Shown piece after piece: positions 49,670 through 58,919 of a DNA stretch of 64,000 bases. The translations under genes and the position numbers were made by a program. The stretch covers positions 97,545-161,544 of the forward strand of contig JBDKTA010000008.1 of NCBI GenBank assembly GCA_039680605.1, written 5' to 3'. The first letter of the stretch is position 1. Each line of letters begins with the position of its first letter. The stretch comes from Planctomycetaceae bacterium (GTDB lineage Bacteria > Planctomycetota > Phycisphaerae > SM23-33). The notes beneath the pieces are model-generated. The model saw only the letters and a list, made by a program, of their open reading frames with translations. It made no database searches and was not told where the DNA came from.

Positions 49670-51278
49670 CCGACTGTTCCGGGTGGGGCGCATCGCCGAT
49701 TCGCTCGGGGTGTATCTTCCGTCGATGCTTTTTCAGCGGGGCCTGGGCCTGCTGCGAACGCTGCTGTTCATGTACATGATTCCCGCCGTGCAATTCAACT
49801 TCTGGTTCGCCGGCAGCATGATCTTCGACCTGGGCAGCCAGATCATCGCCCTGGGCGCCAACCATGGCCTGACGCGCTACGTCAGCCTTCACGAGGCCCA
49901 GGGGCAGTTGCAGACCTTCTATCGCCGCGTGCGGCTGACGGTGGCAATTTCGTGCCTGGTGGCCGCCGCGGCGGCGATGGGCGCGCTGGACTTCATCACC
50001 GAGCACACGCTGCTGCCCGCCGGAGCCCTTGCGGGTGATCATCCCTATGAGCGCTGGGTTTGCGCCGCCGCCCTGGTCAACGCCCTGTTGCTGGCGCTGT
50101 ACCTGAACATGCTGGGCTTCATGTACGGGCTGCGGACGTACCGGCTCATCGCCGCGACCGAAACATTCAGCGGCGTGCTCTTCCTGCTGCTGGCGCTGGG
50201 CGCGCTGACGCTCTGGCGAAGCGGTCTGGCGATTCTGATCGCCCACGCGGCATCCGTCGCGGTGGCGGTGGCGGTCGGAACCCTGATGCTGAACGCGGCC
50301 GTGCGCCGTTTGGCGCCTGCAGCCGCCCGCTTGGCGCCGCGCGATCCGGAAGTGGTGCTCGACCCAATCAGCGTCGAGGACGAACCGGAGGTGGCGGTGG
50401 CCTCGCCGTCGGCGAAGCGGCCGCAAGCGCCCTCCCGCGCCGGTTCGCTCTGGCAGCTCTACCAGTTCGGCGCGATCATCCTGGCGGGCAACCTGCTCTG
50501 GCGGGTGCTGACGTACTTGAGCTACCGGATCACCAACAAGCATTACGGCGGCGACGTCAGCGCGATTTTCGGCGGACTGCTGCGGTTCACGCAGTCGATC
50601 GAGTTCCTCGCCACGGCGGTCTTCATGGTCGTCTTTACGCACGTCGTCAAGCGCTGGCAGGAAGACCGCCGCGACATCGCGATGTCCGTGCTGCAGGTGT
50701 CCTACAAAACCGTCGGTCTGGCGGTGGGCACCGTGGCGGTCGTCGCATATGTCAGCGCGCCGATGTGGGTGCGCATTCTTCCCGCCGCCTACCAGCAGGA
50801 CAGCGCCCTGCTGGTGGGGGGGCAGTTGCTCTTCTTCTTTTCCGCGGCCAACCTGTCGCTGCTGAACATGGTCGCCCGCCTGCATGAGCGACCGCTGGTG
50901 CCGATGCTGATGGCCGCCACGGCCGGGGCGATCAACCTGCTGCTGGGCTTCTACTGGGTGACGCTGGCCGATGGGCCCACCCAGGGCGCCATACGCGCCG
51001 CCTGGGCGATGGGCGTGGCGATGTTCGGCGGCGGGTTGCTCGTGGCGGTGCCGTATCTGCTCATCAGCCGCAGCCGCCTGGAGCTTTCGATGTACGTCAT
51101 CCTGGCCAGCCCGGTCGTGCTGTTGCTGCCTCAATTGACCGCCGGACCGGTATGGATCGGTCTGCTGCTGGTGGTGATTTTCACCGGCTGGATCATCTCC
51201 GACCAGCAGAAGCGTCTGATCCTGCTGTATCTGCGCCAGACGATCCAGGGACTGCGGAGGAGGCCGGCATGGCGATGA
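49656..51278 (+). CDS. Polysaccharide flippase (Wzx/MATE-like)
   Basis: A 540-residue membrane protein of the polysaccharide-transporter family with 12-14 helices. The start is a TTG at 49656 (read LSRVDRLFRV) because GGAGG lies 6 nt before it and homologues begin near IADSLGVYLPSMLFQRGL; it overlaps the polymerase gene by 14 bp. A hydrophilic insert (about residues 225-260, VEDEPEVAVASPSAKRPQ) splits the two six-helix halves. It moves the lipid-linked unit across the membrane. Confidence 0.82.
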   Translation: MSRVDRLFRVGRIADSLGVYLPSMLFQRGLGLLRTLLFMYMIPAVQFNFWFAGSMIFDLGSQIIALGANHGLTRYVSLHEAQGQLQTFYRRVRLTVAISCLVAAAAAMGALDFITEHTLLPAGALAGDHPYERWVCAAALVNALLLALYLNMLGFMYGLRTYRLIAATETFSGVLFLLLALGALTLWRSGLAILIAHAASVAVAVAVGTLMLNAAVRRLAPAAARLAPRDPEVVLDPISVEDEPEVAVASPSAKRPQAPSRAGSLWQLYQFGAIILAGNLLWRVLTYLSYRITNKHYGGDVSAIFGGLLRFTQSIEFLATAVFMVVFTHVVKRWQEDRRDIAMSVLQVSYKTVGLAVGTVAVVAYVSAPMWVRILPAAYQQDSALLVGGQLLFFFSAANLSLLNMVARLHERPLVPMLMAATAGAINLLLGFYWVTLADGPTQGAIRAAWAMGVAMFGGGLLVAVPYLLISRSRLELSMYVILASPVVLLLPQLTAGPVWIGLLLVVIFTGWIISDQQKRLILLYLRQTIQGLRRRPAWR

Positions 51279-52234
51279 GCGTCTCAGTCGTGCTGCCGAC
51301 GCGCGACCGTCCCGAGGCACTGGGGCGGGCGGTGCGATCGATCCTCGACCAGCCTCTTCGACCGCTGGAACTGATCGTAGTCGATAACGGCACGGTTGGC
51401 CTTGCGCCGGAGCTGGGCGACGAGGCGCGCCGGGCGGGCGTGGAGTACTGCTGCCTGCGATATGAACCGCCCTCGACGACCGCAACGCGAAACCTCGGCC
51501 TGGAGCGGGCCCGGGGCGATATCGTGCTGCTGTTCGACGACGACCAGATCATGCCCGGCGGTTTCCTGCAGCGCCTCGTGGCGCTGTACGAGCAGGACGC
51601 CGCCGGCGTCATCGACGGCATTGGCGGGCTCTGCCGCCAGGACCCCCGCGGTCTGGGCGGACGGCTCTGGAGCGTCGCGTCCTGCCTGGCCGGCGAGTGC
51701 TGCTGGCGCCCCCGCGTGCAGGCGGCGCGGTACGTTCGCCTGCCCGCTCCGCTGGGCCGGCAACTGTCCCTGCCGCGGTGGATCAGCGGCGGGGCCATCA
51801 GCCTCAGGCGTGAGGCCGCCGCGGCGGAACGATTCGACGAAACCATGACCGGGTACGCGTATTCCGAAGACCGCGAATTCTGTTTCCGCGTCGGGCGCCG
51901 GCGCCGGCTGTTTCTGGCCGCCGATCTTCAGATCATCCACGACAACGCTCAATCACGCTCCGGCGACAGCGCCGCCTGCGGACGCCGGTACGTTCGCAAT
52001 TCGCTGCACGTGGCCGCCACGGCGATGGATCGCGGGGCCGGCACGTGGCTGCTGGTGATGCACGATTTCATCGGCACCATGCTCCTGCACGCCCTCTGGG
52101 GCGCCGCCCTCGGCAAGCGATGGAACCTGGGGTTCGCCCGCGGAATGGCGGCGGAGATGTGCTCGCGTGCGGCCGCCGCCGTGCGCGACATGTGGGGCGG
52201 CGATAGCGACCCCGCGCGAGGCAGGCCTACATGA
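51269..52234 (+). CDS. Glycosyltransferase family 2
   Basis: A 321-residue soluble GT-A enzyme. It has VSVVLPTRDRPEALGRAV, the nucleotide-sugar motif LLFDDDQIMP, and YSEDREFCFRV with the likely base. The start is at ATG 51269, overlapping the flippase stop, and it ends in a 4-base overlap with the next gene. The donor and linkage are unknown. Confidence 0.85.
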   Translation: MAMSVSVVLPTRDRPEALGRAVRSILDQPLRPLELIVVDNGTVGLAPELGDEARRAGVEYCCLRYEPPSTTATRNLGLERARGDIVLLFDDDQIMPGGFLQRLVALYEQDAAGVIDGIGGLCRQDPRGLGGRLWSVASCLAGECCWRPRVQAARYVRLPAPLGRQLSLPRWISGGAISLRREAAAAERFDETMTGYAYSEDREFCFRVGRRRRLFLAADLQIIHDNAQSRSGDSAACGRRYVRNSLHVAATAMDRGAGTWLLVMHDFIGTMLLHALWGAALGKRWNLGFARGMAAEMCSRAAAAVRDMWGGDSDPARGRPT

Positions 52235-53337
52235 ACACCATCCTGCACTGCATACCGTCAATGGGCGGCGGCGGGGCCGAGCGGCAACTGGCGTACCTGG
52301 CCGCGGCGCTGAAGGACCTCGGGTGGCAGGTACACGTGGCGTTGCGCCAGGACGGCGGCGTCAACCTGCAGCGGCTCGAGGCGTCCGGCGCGACCGTACA
52401 CGCGCTGGGGACCTGGCACAATTATGATCTGCGCAACGCCTCGCGCATCGCGGCGATCGTCAAGCGCACCGGCGCCCAACTCGTGCAGTCCTGGCTGACG
52501 GCGATGGACATCTGCGGCTCTGCCGCGGCGCGCCGGGCCGGCGTGCCCTGGATTCTCTGCGAGCGCGGCGACGGGCGGACGTATCCCGAGGGGTTCTGGA
52601 CTCTCAAGAACGCCTTGCGCCGCAGGGCGGCGCCGCGGGCCGCTGCGATCGTCTGCAATTCCGCAGCGGCCGACATCTACTGGCGCGTGCAGATTGCTTC
52701 GTGCGGCCACTGCGTTATCCCGAACATCGTGCCGCTGGAGGAAATCCAGGCGGCCCCGGCGTTCTCGCGCGAGCAACTGGGCGCGACGGCCCAGGATAAG
52801 CTGCTGGTCTACGCCGGCCGACTGGAACGGGGCAAGAACCTTCCGGTGCTGCTGCAGGCTCTGGCGGTGCTTCGTCAGCGCGTGCCGGCCCGGCTGCTGC
52901 TGTGCGGGACCGGCTCGCAGGCGGCGGCGCTGGCGGACGCCGCGCGGCGTTTGGGCCTGGGGCAGGCGGTTCTGTTTGCCGGATACGTCGATAATCTGTG
53001 GTCGTGCCTGAAAGCCGCCGACGCGATGGTTTCGCTGAGCAAGATTGAGGGCCGGCCAAACGCGGTGCTGGAGGCCATGGCGTGCGGATGCCCGCTGATC
53101 CTGTCCGATATCGACGCCCACCGCGAAATCGTGGACGGCACGCAGGCGGCGTTCGTTCAACCGGACAATGCGGCGCACGTGGCGGCAGTGCTTGGCGAGG
53201 TGCTCGGTGACGCTTCGGCCGCCCGTGCCAAAGCCCAGCGGGCCGCGCAGGCCTGCGGCGCCTGGTCGGCCTCGGCCGTCGCGGCCCAGTACGACCGCCT
53301 GTATCGCCAGGTGCTCGCCGGCGAAGGAGGGCGCTGA
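52231..53337 (+). CDS. Glycosyltransferase family 4 (first)
   Basis: A 368-residue GT-B enzyme. It has the N-terminal glycine-rich acceptor loop SMGGGGAERQLAYLAAAL, KLLVYAGRLERGKNL at the start of the donor domain, and the E-x7-E motif EGRPNAVLE. It overlaps the upstream gene by four bases. It adds one sugar to the lipid-linked unit. Confidence 0.88.
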   Translation: MNTILHCIPSMGGGGAERQLAYLAAALKDLGWQVHVALRQDGGVNLQRLEASGATVHALGTWHNYDLRNASRIAAIVKRTGAQLVQSWLTAMDICGSAAARRAGVPWILCERGDGRTYPEGFWTLKNALRRRAAPRAAAIVCNSAAADIYWRVQIASCGHCVIPNIVPLEEIQAAPAFSREQLGATAQDKLLVYAGRLERGKNLPVLLQALAVLRQRVPARLLLCGTGSQAAALADAARRLGLGQAVLFAGYVDNLWSCLKAADAMVSLSKIEGRPNAVLEAMACGCPLILSDIDAHREIVDGTQAAFVQPDNAAHVAAVLGEVLGDASAARAKAQRAAQACGAWSASAVAAQYDRLYRQVLAGEGGR

Positions 53338-53338
53338 C

Positions 53339-55231
53339 ATGTGCGGCATCGTCGGCATTGCATCGCTCCGCTGGCCTGTCAGCACATCAGAGCTTATCGC
53401 CATGCGCGACACGATGGCCCATCGCGGGCCTGACGACGCGGGCGTCTGGCCGCTTGACGGCGGGCCGATAATGCTCGGTCATCGCCGCCTGGCGGTGATC
53501 GACCTGACGCCGCTGGGCCATCAGCCGATGACCGACGCGGCGGGCGAATTAGTGCTGGTCTTCAACGGCGAGATCTACAACTTCCAGGCCCTGCGCAGCG
53601 AACTGATCGCCCTGGGCCACGCCTTCCGCTCCGGAAGCGACACCGAAGTGATCATCGAGGCCTACCGCGCGTGGGGACCGTCATGCCTGGAGCGGCTGGA
53701 GGGCATGTTCGCATTCTGCCTGTACGACCGGCCGAGGCAGCGCCTGCTGCTGGCCCGCGACCGCGCGGGCGAGAAGCCGCTGTTCTACCGCCATGCCGAC
53801 GGCGTGCTGTGGTTCGCTTCCGAGCTCAAGGCCTTGATGGCCCACCCGGCGTTTCCGCGCCGGCTGAACATCGACGCGTTGAACCACTACCTCGCGTACG
53901 GGCACATCCCCGGCTCGCGGTGCGTGCTCGAGGGCGTCAATAAGCTGCCCGCCGGATGCGCGATGACGTACGACTTGCGGGAAGACCGGATGGAGGTCTG
54001 GCCGTACTGGCAATTGCCCGCCGGCCCCGCCCCCGCCGCCGCCGACCCCGAAGCGCTCGTCGAGGAACTGCACGAACTGCTGCGGCGTTCGGTCCGGTCG
54101 CGACTGGTCGCGGACGTTCCCGTCGGCGTGCTGCTCTCGGGCGGGATCGATTCGAGCCTGGTAACCGCAGCCGCCGCCGAAGTGACCGGGCCGGGGCTGC
54201 GGACCTTCACCGTCACCTTCCCCGGTCACGGCGCGCACGACGAGGGGCCTTACGCCCGCCAGGTGGCTGAGCACTTCGGCACGCGGCACACGGAGCTGGC
54301 GGCCGCCGAGGCGTCGGTCGATCTGCTGGAGCGAATGGCCGAGCAGTTCGACGAGCCGATGGGCGACGCGTCGATGATTCCGACATACCTGGTCTCGTGC
54401 GAGATCCGCCGCCACGCGACGGTGGCCCTGGGCGGCGACGGGGGCGACGAGCTCTTCGGCGGGTACCAGGCTCATCGCGCGACGCTGCGTTTGGAGCGGC
54501 TGCGGGCGATCCTGCCCGGTCCCGTGCGGCGCGCGCTGGGCGCCATGGCCGTGCGGTGCATTCCGGCAGGGCGTCTGCGGCGCAACGGTCTGCTCGCCCT
54601 GGCCGCCGAGGCGGACGAGGGCATGGCGCAACTGCCGGTGTATTGGGATGTGCATTATCGCCGGCGTCTTCTGGGAGGCGCGGCTGGGCAGATTGCCGAT
54701 TGGGGCGCCCCCGAAATCTGCCGCGCCGCCCTGGGCGAGCGATTTGCCACGCCGCTGCAGAAAGTGACCGCGGGCGATTTTCTGAGCTACTTGCCCGACG
54801 ACATCCTGGTGAAGATCGATCGCGCGAGCATGCTCACGTCGCTGGAGGTGCGCTGCCCGCTGTTGTCGCGAGAGCTGATCGAGTTCGCCTTCACCCGCGT
54901 TCCCGACCGCTTGCGGGCTACGACCGCCGCGGGCAAGATCCTCCCGCGACTGCTCGCTCGCCGCCTGCTGCCGCGCGGGCTGGACCTCGACCGCAAGCAG
55001 GGTTTCACGCCGCCGGTGGCGCAGTGGTTCGCCGGCGCGTGGCGCCAGGCCATGGAAGAACCGCTCCGCCAGGCGGAGCCTTCACTCTTCGACCGCGCGT
55101 TCATCGCCAAGATGATCGACCAGCAGCATCGCGGCTACGACCACACGTGGCGGCTGTTCGCCCTGACCATGTTCGAGCTGTGGCGCCGGCGCTGGAACGT
55201 GGCCGTGCCGGCGGCCGAGGCGGGACGCTGA
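53339..55231 (+). CDS. asnB: Asparagine synthetase (glutamine-hydrolysing)
   Basis: A 630-residue class II amidotransferase starting MCGIVGIASL, with C2 as nucleophile. It shows RGPDDAG, the ATP-pyrophosphatase loop LLSGGIDSSLV near residue 266, and the GGDGGDELFGGY block. In exopolysaccharide clusters AsnB homologues often amidate an acidic sugar rather than aspartate. It is coupled to the radical SAM gene (stop and ATG share one base). Confidence 0.88.
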   Translation: MCGIVGIASLRWPVSTSELIAMRDTMAHRGPDDAGVWPLDGGPIMLGHRRLAVIDLTPLGHQPMTDAAGELVLVFNGEIYNFQALRSELIALGHAFRSGSDTEVIIEAYRAWGPSCLERLEGMFAFCLYDRPRQRLLLARDRAGEKPLFYRHADGVLWFASELKALMAHPAFPRRLNIDALNHYLAYGHIPGSRCVLEGVNKLPAGCAMTYDLREDRMEVWPYWQLPAGPAPAAADPEALVEELHELLRRSVRSRLVADVPVGVLLSGGIDSSLVTAAAAEVTGPGLRTFTVTFPGHGAHDEGPYARQVAEHFGTRHTELAAAEASVDLLERMAEQFDEPMGDASMIPTYLVSCEIRRHATVALGGDGGDELFGGYQAHRATLRLERLRAILPGPVRRALGAMAVRCIPAGRLRRNGLLALAAEADEGMAQLPVYWDVHYRRRLLGGAAGQIADWGAPEICRAALGERFATPLQKVTAGDFLSYLPDDILVKIDRASMLTSLEVRCPLLSRELIEFAFTRVPDRLRATTAAGKILPRLLARRLLPRGLDLDRKQGFTPPVAQWFAGAWRQAMEEPLRQAEPSLFDRAFIAKMIDQQHRGYDHTWRLFALTMFELWRRRWNVAVPAAEAGR

Positions 55232-56667
55232 TGGGCGCAGCCATCCATCTGATCTACCTGGACATCGACACAGGGTTCTATCCCGGCGCTCATCACGGAC
55301 TGGCGTCGCTGATCGCCGCTGTGCGATCGGCGGGGCACCAGGTTCGCCTGACGCATCTGTCCCGCGCCGTCGGCCAGGAGGAATTCCTCGCCGCGGTGGC
55401 CACGGACGCAGCCGACGCGTACGGCTTCTCGGCCATGACCAATCAGTTCAAGCACGTGCGGCGCCTGGCGCCGATTCTTGCCCGGGCGACGGGCAAGCCG
55501 ATCGTGGTGGGGGGCGTTCACGCGACGCTGGCCCCGCGCGAGGCCGCCTCGGTCGAGGGCGTCACCTGCGCCTGCCGCGGCGAGGCAGAGCGGTTCCTCC
55601 CGGCATGGCTGGACGCGCTGGCCGCCGGCGGCGACGGGCGAGGCGTCAAAGGCTGCTGCTACTTCGACGGCGAGCGGTTCATCAGCAGCCGTGCCGACGA
55701 CCCCTGCGACCTGGACGCCCTGCCGCAGCCGTGCTACGACGACTTCGACATGCCTCGCATCGTCCACGACCTGGGCGGTCGGCTGTCGGTGGTGGTCTCC
55801 CGCGGTTGCCCGTTCGCCTGCGCGTTCTGCTGCAACGAGGCGCTGCGCAAGGACTTCGATCCGCCGCAGTCGTACGTGCGGTTTCGCACGCCGCCTTCCG
55901 CCGCGGCGATGACGGCCGAACTGGCCCGGCGGTACGCCGCGCGGTCGATCCGCTTCGAAGACGACCTGCTGCTGCTCAACGCGCGCTGGCGCGGGGAGTT
56001 TCTGGACCTGTACCGCGCCGCGGTGAATCTGCCGTTCGAATGCAACTGCCGCGCCGACATGGTCAGCGACGAACTGGCCCGCCAGCTCGCCGCGGCCGGA
56101 TGCGTCTCGGTCGACATCGGCATCGAATCGGGGGACCCGTCGCTGCGGGAGGAGGTGCTGGGCAAGCGGATCTCCAACGAGCAGATCATCGCCGCTTTCG
56201 CGACGCTGCACCGCCATGGCCTGGCAACCTACGCGTACAACATGATCGCCCTGCCGACCGAAACCCCCGAGATGGCCTGGCGCACGTACGAGTTGAATTG
56301 CCGCGTCAAGCCCAGCGCCGGCGCGGTATTCTATTTCTATCCCTACCCGGCAACGGCATTGTACGAGCGGGCGGCGGCCGCGAATCTGCTGCGGGACGAC
56401 TACGAGCAGGCCGATGGATATACCCAGCGGCCGAGCATTCGTCCGACGCACATGACCGACGCGGCGATGCGGCGGGTGTACCGGCGGCTGCGGGCCTTTC
56501 TGTACCTGCAGCGGTTCCGGACGTTCTTTCCGCTGCCGCGGTGGGTGAAGATTCCAGCCGCAAGCGTGCTGGCGGCGGCGATGCGGCTTTGCCCGCCGCT
56601 GGTGGACGTGTTGGCGGCGCGGACGCCGCTGAAGCGGTGGCTGCGGCGGATGGCGTTCAAAGTCTGA
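55231..56667 (+). CDS. B12-binding-domain radical SAM protein
   Basis: A 478-residue enzyme. A cobalamin-binding-like Rossmann domain (residues 1-130) precedes the radical SAM barrel with C193-x3-C197-x2-C200 (RGCPFACAFC). DLLLLNARW and IGIESGDPSLREEVLGKR are typical of the BchE/HpnJ-type clade. The C-terminus is basic. It may methylate or rearrange a sugar, lipid carrier or small substituent of the polymer; the substrate is unknown. Confidence 0.82.
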   Translation: MGAAIHLIYLDIDTGFYPGAHHGLASLIAAVRSAGHQVRLTHLSRAVGQEEFLAAVATDAADAYGFSAMTNQFKHVRRLAPILARATGKPIVVGGVHATLAPREAASVEGVTCACRGEAERFLPAWLDALAAGGDGRGVKGCCYFDGERFISSRADDPCDLDALPQPCYDDFDMPRIVHDLGGRLSVVVSRGCPFACAFCCNEALRKDFDPPQSYVRFRTPPSAAAMTAELARRYAARSIRFEDDLLLLNARWRGEFLDLYRAAVNLPFECNCRADMVSDELARQLAAAGCVSVDIGIESGDPSLREEVLGKRISNEQIIAAFATLHRHGLATYAYNMIALPTETPEMAWRTYELNCRVKPSAGAVFYFYPYPATALYERAAAANLLRDDYEQADGYTQRPSIRPTHMTDAAMRRVYRRLRAFLYLQRFRTFFPLPRWVKIPAASVLAAAMRLCPPLVDVLAARTPLKRWLRRMAFKV

Positions 56668-56677
56668 GGACCTGATC

Positions 56678-57727
56678 ATGACGCAAGCACAACAGGCCGA
56701 GGCGACGCGGCCTCATCCCGCGCAGGGACCGACGGACGCGGTCATTGCCGTGACCCACCGATGCAACGCGCAATGTTCGATGTGCAAGGTGTGGCAGAGC
56801 ACCGCCGCGGACGCACTGACGCCGGCCGACATGCGCCGCCTGCCGCGCGGCCTGCGTACGATCAACCTCTCCGGCGGCGAACCGTTCCTGAGACCGGACC
56901 TGCCGCAGTTCGTCGATGAACTGCGCCAGCGCTGCCCGCACGCGCAGATCACCATCTCGACCAACGCCTGGATGGTCGATCGCATCCTGACGGCGATGGA
57001 GGAAATCCGCTTCATCGACCCGTCCATCCGCCTGGCGGTCAGCCTCGACGGTCTGGGCGAGGCCCACGACAACGTCCGCGGCGTCAGCGGCGCCTTTGAC
57101 GCGGCGATGCAGCTCATCGGCGGCCTGACCGAGGCGGGGTTCCGCGGGCTGCGGCTGGGGATGACGCTATCCAGCTCGAACCTTGACCAACTGCTGGACG
57201 TGGCGGCCCTGGCGGCGGAGCACGACCTGGAACTGGGCGTGGTGGCCGCCCACAAGGCCCGCACGCACCTGGGCGTCAGCGACCTGGGCGACGAGCAGAT
57301 CCCGGACTGGCTGGTGGGGGCGTTCGCGCAGTTGACGCAGCGATGGCTGCGATCATGGCGGCCCAAGCAATGGCTGCGGGCGCACTTCGCCTGCTTCACG
57401 TATCACTACCTGGCGGGGCGGGCGTGGCGCGTCAAGTGTGCCGCCGGGCGAGACTTCTTCTTCCTCCAGGCCGACGGCACGGTCTATCACTGCTCGGTTG
57501 ACGGGCGGGCGATGGGCAACCTCTGCCGGCAGGACTGGCAGACGATCTGGCACGGCGGCGACGCACACGAGGCCCGTCGCGCCGCGGCGGCCTGCCCCGA
57601 GAACTGCTGGATGATCTGCACCGCCCGCAGCGAATACCGGCGCCGCCCGCTGGCGGTGCTGGGGTGGATCGCCCTCAACAAGCTGCGCGCCCACTTGCGG
57701 CGTCTGCGGCTCGACGGCAAAGACTGA
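56678..57727 (+). CDS. Radical SAM protein with SPASM-like C-terminus
   Basis: A 349-residue radical SAM enzyme with C29-x3-C33-x2-C36 (THRCNAQCSMC), the GGEP-type NLSGGEPFLRPDLP and SLDGLGEAHD. The C-terminal cysteines (KCAAGRDFFFLQADGTVYHC, NLC, ACPENCWMIC) resemble a SPASM/Twitch module for an extra Fe-S cluster. It starts 10 bp after the B12-type enzyme, so both probably act on the same product. Confidence 0.82.
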   Translation: MTQAQQAEATRPHPAQGPTDAVIAVTHRCNAQCSMCKVWQSTAADALTPADMRRLPRGLRTINLSGGEPFLRPDLPQFVDELRQRCPHAQITISTNAWMVDRILTAMEEIRFIDPSIRLAVSLDGLGEAHDNVRGVSGAFDAAMQLIGGLTEAGFRGLRLGMTLSSSNLDQLLDVAALAAEHDLELGVVAAHKARTHLGVSDLGDEQIPDWLVGAFAQLTQRWLRSWRPKQWLRAHFACFTYHYLAGRAWRVKCAAGRDFFFLQADGTVYHCSVDGRAMGNLCRQDWQTIWHGGDAHEARRAAAACPENCWMICTARSEYRRRPLAVLGWIALNKLRAHLRRLRLDGKD

Positions 57728-57728
57728 C

Positions 57729-58919
57729 ATGCGAATCCTGCTGGTGGATAAATTCTATGATGCCTTCGGAGGCGTGGGCACGTACCTGCGCCTGGCCGAG
57801 GCGCTGCTGCGCGGGCGCGGGCACGAGGTCTTCCGCTTCGGCTGCGTCCGCCCGGGCGGTGCGGCCGACATGCCGGCGTTTCACGACTTCGAGAAAGCCG
57901 CCGACCTGCCGCGCCTGGTGCATAATCGCGAAGCGGCACAGAAGCTTGACGCGATGCTGGGGCGGCAGAAGATCGACGTGGCGTTCCTGCAGAACATCTA
58001 CCATCACCTGACGCCGGCGATTCTGCCGGTCCTGCGGCGCCGCGGCGTGGGCGTGGTGATGCGGCTGGCCGACTACCGCCTGGCCTGCCCGACCAAGCAT
58101 TTCATGCGAAAGGACGGGCTCTGTCAGCGCTGCCTGCCCAACCGGTTCTATCACGCCGCCAGCCCGCGCTGCGCGGGGCTGCGCGGCTTGGCGCTGGCGA
58201 TCGAATGCTACCTGCAGCGCCTGACGCGGCGCTACCAGCGGGGCGTCGACGTGTTCATCTGCCCCACGCAGTTCATGCGGCGCACGATGGTGGCCGCGGG
58301 CCTGCCGCGCGATAAGACCGTCGTGCTGCGAAACCTCGTCAGCCAGATCGCTTTGCCGCCGGACGTCGAAGAGAACGGCAGCGTTCTCTATGTCGGACGC
58401 CTCAGCGACGAAAAGGGCAACGAACTGCTGATCGACCTGGCGGCCGCCATGCCCCGGCTTCGCGTCGTGCTGGCTGGGCAAGGGCCCACCGAGCAGCCGT
58501 TGCGGCAGATGGCCGCACGCCGCTGCATTGGCAACGTCACGTTCCTGGGCGACGTCGGCCACGACGCGCTGGGTTCGCACCTGGCCCGGGCGGCGGCGCT
58601 GGTGGTGACCAGCCGGTGCATGGAGAACAGCCCGATGAGCATGCTCGAGGCCATGCGCGCGGGCAAGTGCGTCATCGTGCCCGATCAACCCTCGTTGCGG
58701 GAATGGGTGCAGGACGGTCAGACGGGGCGGCTGTATCGCTCAAGCGACGCGGCGGCATTGGTCGAGGTGGTCAAGGACGTGCTGGCTCACCCCCAGCAGC
58801 GGCGGCAGATGGGCGTCGCGGCGGCCCAGCGGCTGCGCGACTGGCACGACGAGTCGGCGACCGTGCGACGGCTTGAAGAGCTCTTTGATGAGGCGGCCCG
58901 ACGATGCGCATCGCAATGA
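57729..58919 (+). CDS. Glycosyltransferase family 4 (second)
   Basis: A 396-residue GT-B enzyme. DKFYDAFGGVGTYLRLAEALL is the N-terminal loop, VLYVGRLSDEKGNELLI opens the donor domain, and ENSPMSMLE is the E-x7-E motif. A cysteine-bearing TKHFMRKDGLCQRCLPNRF segment in the N-domain is typical of one GT4 subgroup. It overlaps the next gene by 16 bp. Confidence 0.88.
   Translation: MRILLVDKFYDAFGGVGTYLRLAEALLRGRGHEVFRFGCVRPGGAADMPAFHDFEKAADLPRLVHNREAAQKLDAMLGRQKIDVAFLQNIYHHLTPAILPVLRRRGVGVVMRLADYRLACPTKHFMRKDGLCQRCLPNRFYHAASPRCAGLRGLALAIECYLQRLTRRYQRGVDVFICPTQFMRRTMVAAGLPRDKTVVLRNLVSQIALPPDVEENGSVLYVGRLSDEKGNELLIDLAAAMPRLRVVLAGQGPTEQPLRQMAARRCIGNVTFLGDVGHDALGSHLARAAALVVTSRCMENSPMSMLEAMRAGKCVIVPDQPSLREWVQDGQTGRLYRSSDAAALVEVVKDVLAHPQQRRQMGVAAAQRLRDWHDESATVRRLEELFDEAARRCASQ

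Noticed and set aside
47609..51485. Long antisense frames (694 and 646 codons) over the polysaccharide genes
   Set aside because: They oppose clear membrane-protein genes and read as Q/R/H-rich low-complexity, as expected for GC-rich antisense.
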